Shown here one piece after another: positions 61,699 to 64,000 of a stretch of 64,000 nt of DNA. The notes under the pieces were generated by a model that saw only the letters and a list, made by a program, of their open reading frames with translations, did no database searches and was not told where the DNA came from. The first letter of the stretch is position 1; each line of letters starts with the position of its first letter. The stretch is from positions 2,498,501-2,562,500 of the forward strand of contig NZ_JAPFCC010000001.1 of the NCBI RefSeq assembly GCF_025562715.2. Direction: 5' to 3'. The stretch comes from Endozoicomonas gorgoniicola (lineage in GTDB: Bacteria > Pseudomonadota > Gammaproteobacteria > Pseudomonadales > Endozoicomonadaceae). The translations under genes were made by a program, and so were the position numbers.

Positions 61699-62298
61699 TT
61701 AGCCGTACAGGGGATTATAGAATTCATCCGTACCTAATAGCCTGATGTATTTTTCAGCCAGCTTTTTAAAGGAATCCGATCCATTGATACAAATCCAGTC
61801 ATCAATTCTGCCCAGAAAGCAAAACCTTTCTACTGTACACTGTTTGCTTTCAGGGTCATCACGATAGAATCGAAGTACTGCCGTGAAGCCCCCAGTACTA
61901 ACCAGTTGTGCAGCCACATCTTCCGTTTTTTTGAAAATCGAATGAGACATAAGGTCATTGCCACCGTTGCACAAGGCGGAAGCCAGGTTGGTTTCATAGA
62001 TGGTCAGGTACTTGCCATTCTCCTGATACAGATATCGAAAAGGCATAGGTTTGGTAGCCAGTAGACTTTCGATCAATACAGTTTCTTCTTCCAGAAAATG
62101 CTTTGTTTGATGTTTTCTCAAAAAGACCTGTCCATCTTCAACTCGCTCATATATCTCACGACCTTCAGGCAGAAGCTCTACAGGTTCACCTTTGCCTTCT
62201 ATCTTCTGGGAAAAAAAATACCGTGGTTTCCCTGTTTTGGTCACGGATTTTCTCAGATAATACGTTTTTCCAGCACGATTTGTGTACTCAAGCATCAT
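61699..62298 (-). CDS. Conserved protein of unknown function in the element's cargo zone
   Basis: About 199 residues from the ATG at 62298 (GAGGG upstream). The N-terminal part LEYTNRAGKTYYLRKSVTKTGKPRYFFSQKIEGKGEPVELLPEGREIYERVEDGQVFLRK is a beta-rich block I have seen in uncharacterised proteins of mobile elements, without a named function. The C-terminal part has RFYRDDPESKQCTVERFCFLGRIDDWICI. No signal peptide, no membrane segment, no recognised catalytic motif. It stands alone between the ATPase/DUF4276 pair and the integrase remnant. Confidence 0.65.
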   Translation of the reverse strand: MMLEYTNRAGKTYYLRKSVTKTGKPRYFFSQKIEGKGEPVELLPEGREIYERVEDGQVFLRKHQTKHFLEEETVLIESLLATKPMPFRYLYQENGKYLTIYETNLASALCNGGNDLMSHSIFKKTEDVAAQLVSTGGFTAVLRFYRDDPESKQCTVERFCFLGRIDDWICINGSDSFKKLAEKYIRLLGTDEFYNPLYG

Positions 62299-62367
62299 TC
62301 GTCCCTCACTGCACATTGGCGGGGATCATAGCCGATTTTTCTCAAATTCTCCTTTTTATAGCATTGC

Positions 62368-62830
62368 CTACACATTGTCCCACGAAAGTGACATCGAAGC
62401 CTTCAGCAACTGCCTGTTCACCAACTCATTCTCTGCCCAGTACTGATTCTCAACTCTCTTGCACTGCGACCACAAATCCGGTGGTTCATTATGTAACAGG
62501 TGAGTATAACGCCGCAGGTGTTCCCAGGTTTTATGGCCGCTGCGAATTGCGACCTCAGGAATGGACATTTTTTGTTCGAAAAGCCGGGAGATGCCTTCAT
62601 GTCGGAAGGAGTGAAAACGGAGGTCAGGAAACCCCAGCTCTTTCGTGACATCTGAAAACCGGACAGCAACAGACTTGGCCTTGTACGGAAAAATCCTGTC
62701 CTCGCCCTCAAAGCGTGGCTGCCGCTCTATGATTTCAAGACATTCAGTGGAGATGGGTACTTTCTGCTCAGATTTAGAGTTCTTAAAACATGAGCGTTCG
62801 GTAAAATATTTAGCGTCGGCGCAGCCAACC
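62368..62830 (-). pseudogene. Tyrosine recombinase (integrase), C-terminal remnant
   Basis: Read leftward, the open frame gives KNSKSEQKVPISTECLEIIERQ, PDLRFHSFRHEGISRLFEQKMSIPEVAIRSGHKTWEHLRRYTHL, then about 30 tail residues. HSFRHE contains the HxxR of the catalytic site, GHKTWE the second His and RYTHL the nucleophile Tyr. The upstream part with the first catalytic Arg and the DNA-binding arm is absent: the frame breaks at the transposase-bearing segment near 62840. This was probably the integrase of the conjugative element. Confidence 0.8.
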
Positions 62831-62889
62831 CCGTCAGGCGCATAATTTAAACCTGCCTGAACCGTTTAAATCATTGGTTCTGAGTTCAT

Positions 62890-64000
62890 TTATGCCGCTT
62901 TTTCCAAAAAACTATCCGAACGTTCGTTTTTATCCGGCAATCTCAGCTCTAATTTTTGCTCATATCGGTTCCAGCAGCCACGAATTCGAAACTGCGGAAT
63001 AATCCAAAACAGCGCGCGCCTAAGCATTCCGGCCGTGACAGTATCGGGATGCCTCCAGGCAGTTTTGGCCAGGGCAATAGCCGCTGGATTTTGACAAATG
63101 GTCAGCAATTGCAACAGCGCATACCCTGCCATTTTAATGTGCATCCATCGTAACAGCGTTCTGAGTTTCTGCTGCCATAAATGCTTGCATCCAAACTCGT
63201 GTTTCAGTTGCTGGAACATAGGCTCTATAGGCCACCTGAGCGAGTAGGCTAATAGCACTTCATCGGCTTTCAGGTCAGGGTTGGTGGACAGAAATAGTTT
63301 GGTTTCTGTTTCTCCCTTGTCGTTTTCAAAACGACTCCAGACGACTCGGACAATACGGCCTTTCAAAAAACGAGCCCGGCAAATACAGGAACGGAAAGAG
63401 ACAGTCCGGTTCTTTCTGTAAAGCCAGAGAGTCATCTTGGTCTCTGGTAATTTCTCTACTTCCTCAGGTGTCATTTTGACACCATACTTACGCCTGCGGC
63501 CTTTCCTTTTGAAAGGAGAGGGAGGAAGTGCATCGACTGGAAGCGCATAAAGTGCCCGGTTTTTGGGTATATGACCAATGACCTCATACCCAAGCTCAAG
63601 CGCGGGCTGCATCATGGTGTGATTCATAAACCAGCAGTCAGTGAGTAGCCGCAAAGCTCGCCCCTGAAGAGTCTGCCGTACAGATTTCAGCATCGCCTTT
63701 GCAATTTTAAGTTTACTGATATTGCCTGATTTAGGTGATGGAAATGCCATCACTGGAACCGCAGTATGCACCTTGTCTGATGGTCTCTGGAAAGGAATAG
63801 CCAGAAAGACCCAGCATTGACCAAGAAGATAAGTACACCGGTTCTTTTTCTTGCTGTGTTGGTGATGTATTCGGCATGCCGGTGCTTTGTCAGAGCAACG
63901 TTCGAGTGTCAGGTCGTCAAGAATCAGGGGAATGGTCTGACCGTCAGGCACTTTAGAACTGACCAGCAATATCAGACGATGCGCCAGGTTTCGCCAACGC
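62890..64000 (-). CDS. IS4-superfamily transposase (cut by the window edge)
   Basis: At least 370 residues; the frame is open to the right window edge, so the N-terminus lies outside. DDE residues appear in LILDDLTLERC, RLLTDCWFMNHTM and RWPIEPMFQQLKHEFGCKHLWQQ. The spacing Y-(2)-R-(3)-E-(6)-K in YSLRWPIEPMFQQLK is the YREK signature of IS4-type enzymes. Only one end of the element is in view, so its terminal repeats cannot be defined; its left end lies between about 62830 and 62889, next to the broken integrase. Confidence 0.88.
   Translation of the reverse strand, partial: RWRNLAHRLILLVSSKVPDGQTIPLILDDLTLERCSDKAPACRIHHQHSKKKNRCTYLLGQCWVFLAIPFQRPSDKVHTAVPVMAFPSPKSGNISKLKIAKAMLKSVRQTLQGRALRLLTDCWFMNHTMMQPALELGYEVIGHIPKNRALYALPVDALPPSPFKRKGRRRKYGVKMTPEEVEKLPETKMTLWLYRKNRTVSFRSCICRARFLKGRIVRVVWSRFENDKGETETKLFLSTNPDLKADEVLLAYSLRWPIEPMFQQLKHEFGCKHLWQQKLRTLLRWMHIKMAGYALLQLLTICQNPAAIALAKTAWRHPDTVTAGMLRRALFWIIPQFRIRGCWNRYEQKLELRLPDKNERSDSFLEKAA

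Noticed and set aside
62418..62711. Minus-strand open frame of 97 codons overlapping the integrase remnant
   Set aside because: It is out of frame with the tyrosine recombinase motifs, which lie in another frame across the same bases.
1..64000. CRISPR array
   Set aside because: No series of regularly spaced repeats with unique spacers; the repeats seen are contiguous minisatellites or large tandem duplications.

Overview
The window reads as a chromosome segment from a marine gammaproteobacterium. The gene content and order (rpsB-tsf-pyrH-frr-uppS-cdsA-dxr-rseP-bamA-skp-lpxD-fabZ-lpxA-lpxB-rnhB-dnaE-accA-tilS-pyrG-kdsA), an E. coli-type cydABX operon and heavy insertion-sequence load are what I would expect from Endozoicomonas or a close relative (Oceanospirillales). 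The genus is inference from memory of gene content, not from a search.

Layout. (1) 1-2160: accessory patch with an IS30-family element (3-bp target duplication), a truncated secretion/efflux adaptor fragment and a DUF433/DUF5615 toxin-antitoxin pair, sitting where eno usually follows kdsA. (2) 2255-30183, all minus strand except insertions: the conserved cluster for translation (rpsB, tsf, frr), UMP and CTP synthesis (pyrH, pyrG), undecaprenyl-PP and phospholipid synthesis (uppS, cdsA, accA), isoprenoids (dxr), outer-membrane assembly (bamA, skp, rseP), lipid A and Kdo (lpxD, lpxA, lpxB, kdsA), fatty acids (fabZ), replication (dnaE) and tRNA-Ile lysidine (tilS). It is interrupted twice: rnhB is split by an intact IS1182-family element, and a lineage-specific exported protein lies between rnhB and dnaE. 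(3) 30673-46066, plus strand: map, glnD, an orphan papain-fold Tox-PL-like protein, a YbaK-type deacylase, brnQ, a three-gene retropepsin / 7TM-transglutaminase-like / ATP-grasp operon, a GGDEF cyclase, and cydABX behind a perfect FNR/ANR box and a hairpin-rich leader. (4) 46206-62850: a degraded SXT/GI-type integrative conjugative element. It holds a 5'-truncated VWA (CobT-like) gene, an IS110 element, a tandemly duplicated 3' half of traB, traV- and traA-like genes, a frameshifted MOBH relaxase, traD, a membrane protein, traF, a PrtN-like regulator, and a cargo zone: AbiEi antitoxin with a decapitated AbiEii toxin, a pRiA4b-ORF3-like protein, a TOPRIM-like DUF4276 plus ABC-type ATPase pair, an unknown protein and an integrase remnant. 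(5) 62890-64000: an IS4-superfamily transposase running off the right edge.

Main points for a second look. The IS110 element carries a roughly 150-nt structured 5' non-coding region that looks like a bridge RNA; its 20-nt loop holds 10 nt identical to the element's own insertion flank. The ATPase/DUF4276 operon is a candidate two-gene anti-phage module. A 26-bp-arm palindromic repeat supplies the signal-peptide coding sequence of the TraV-like lipoprotein. Two nearby tandem duplications (607 and 766 bp), each with 3-4 nt junction microhomology, suggest recent rearrangement or an assembly artefact. rnhB is interrupted so precisely that excision would restore the frame.
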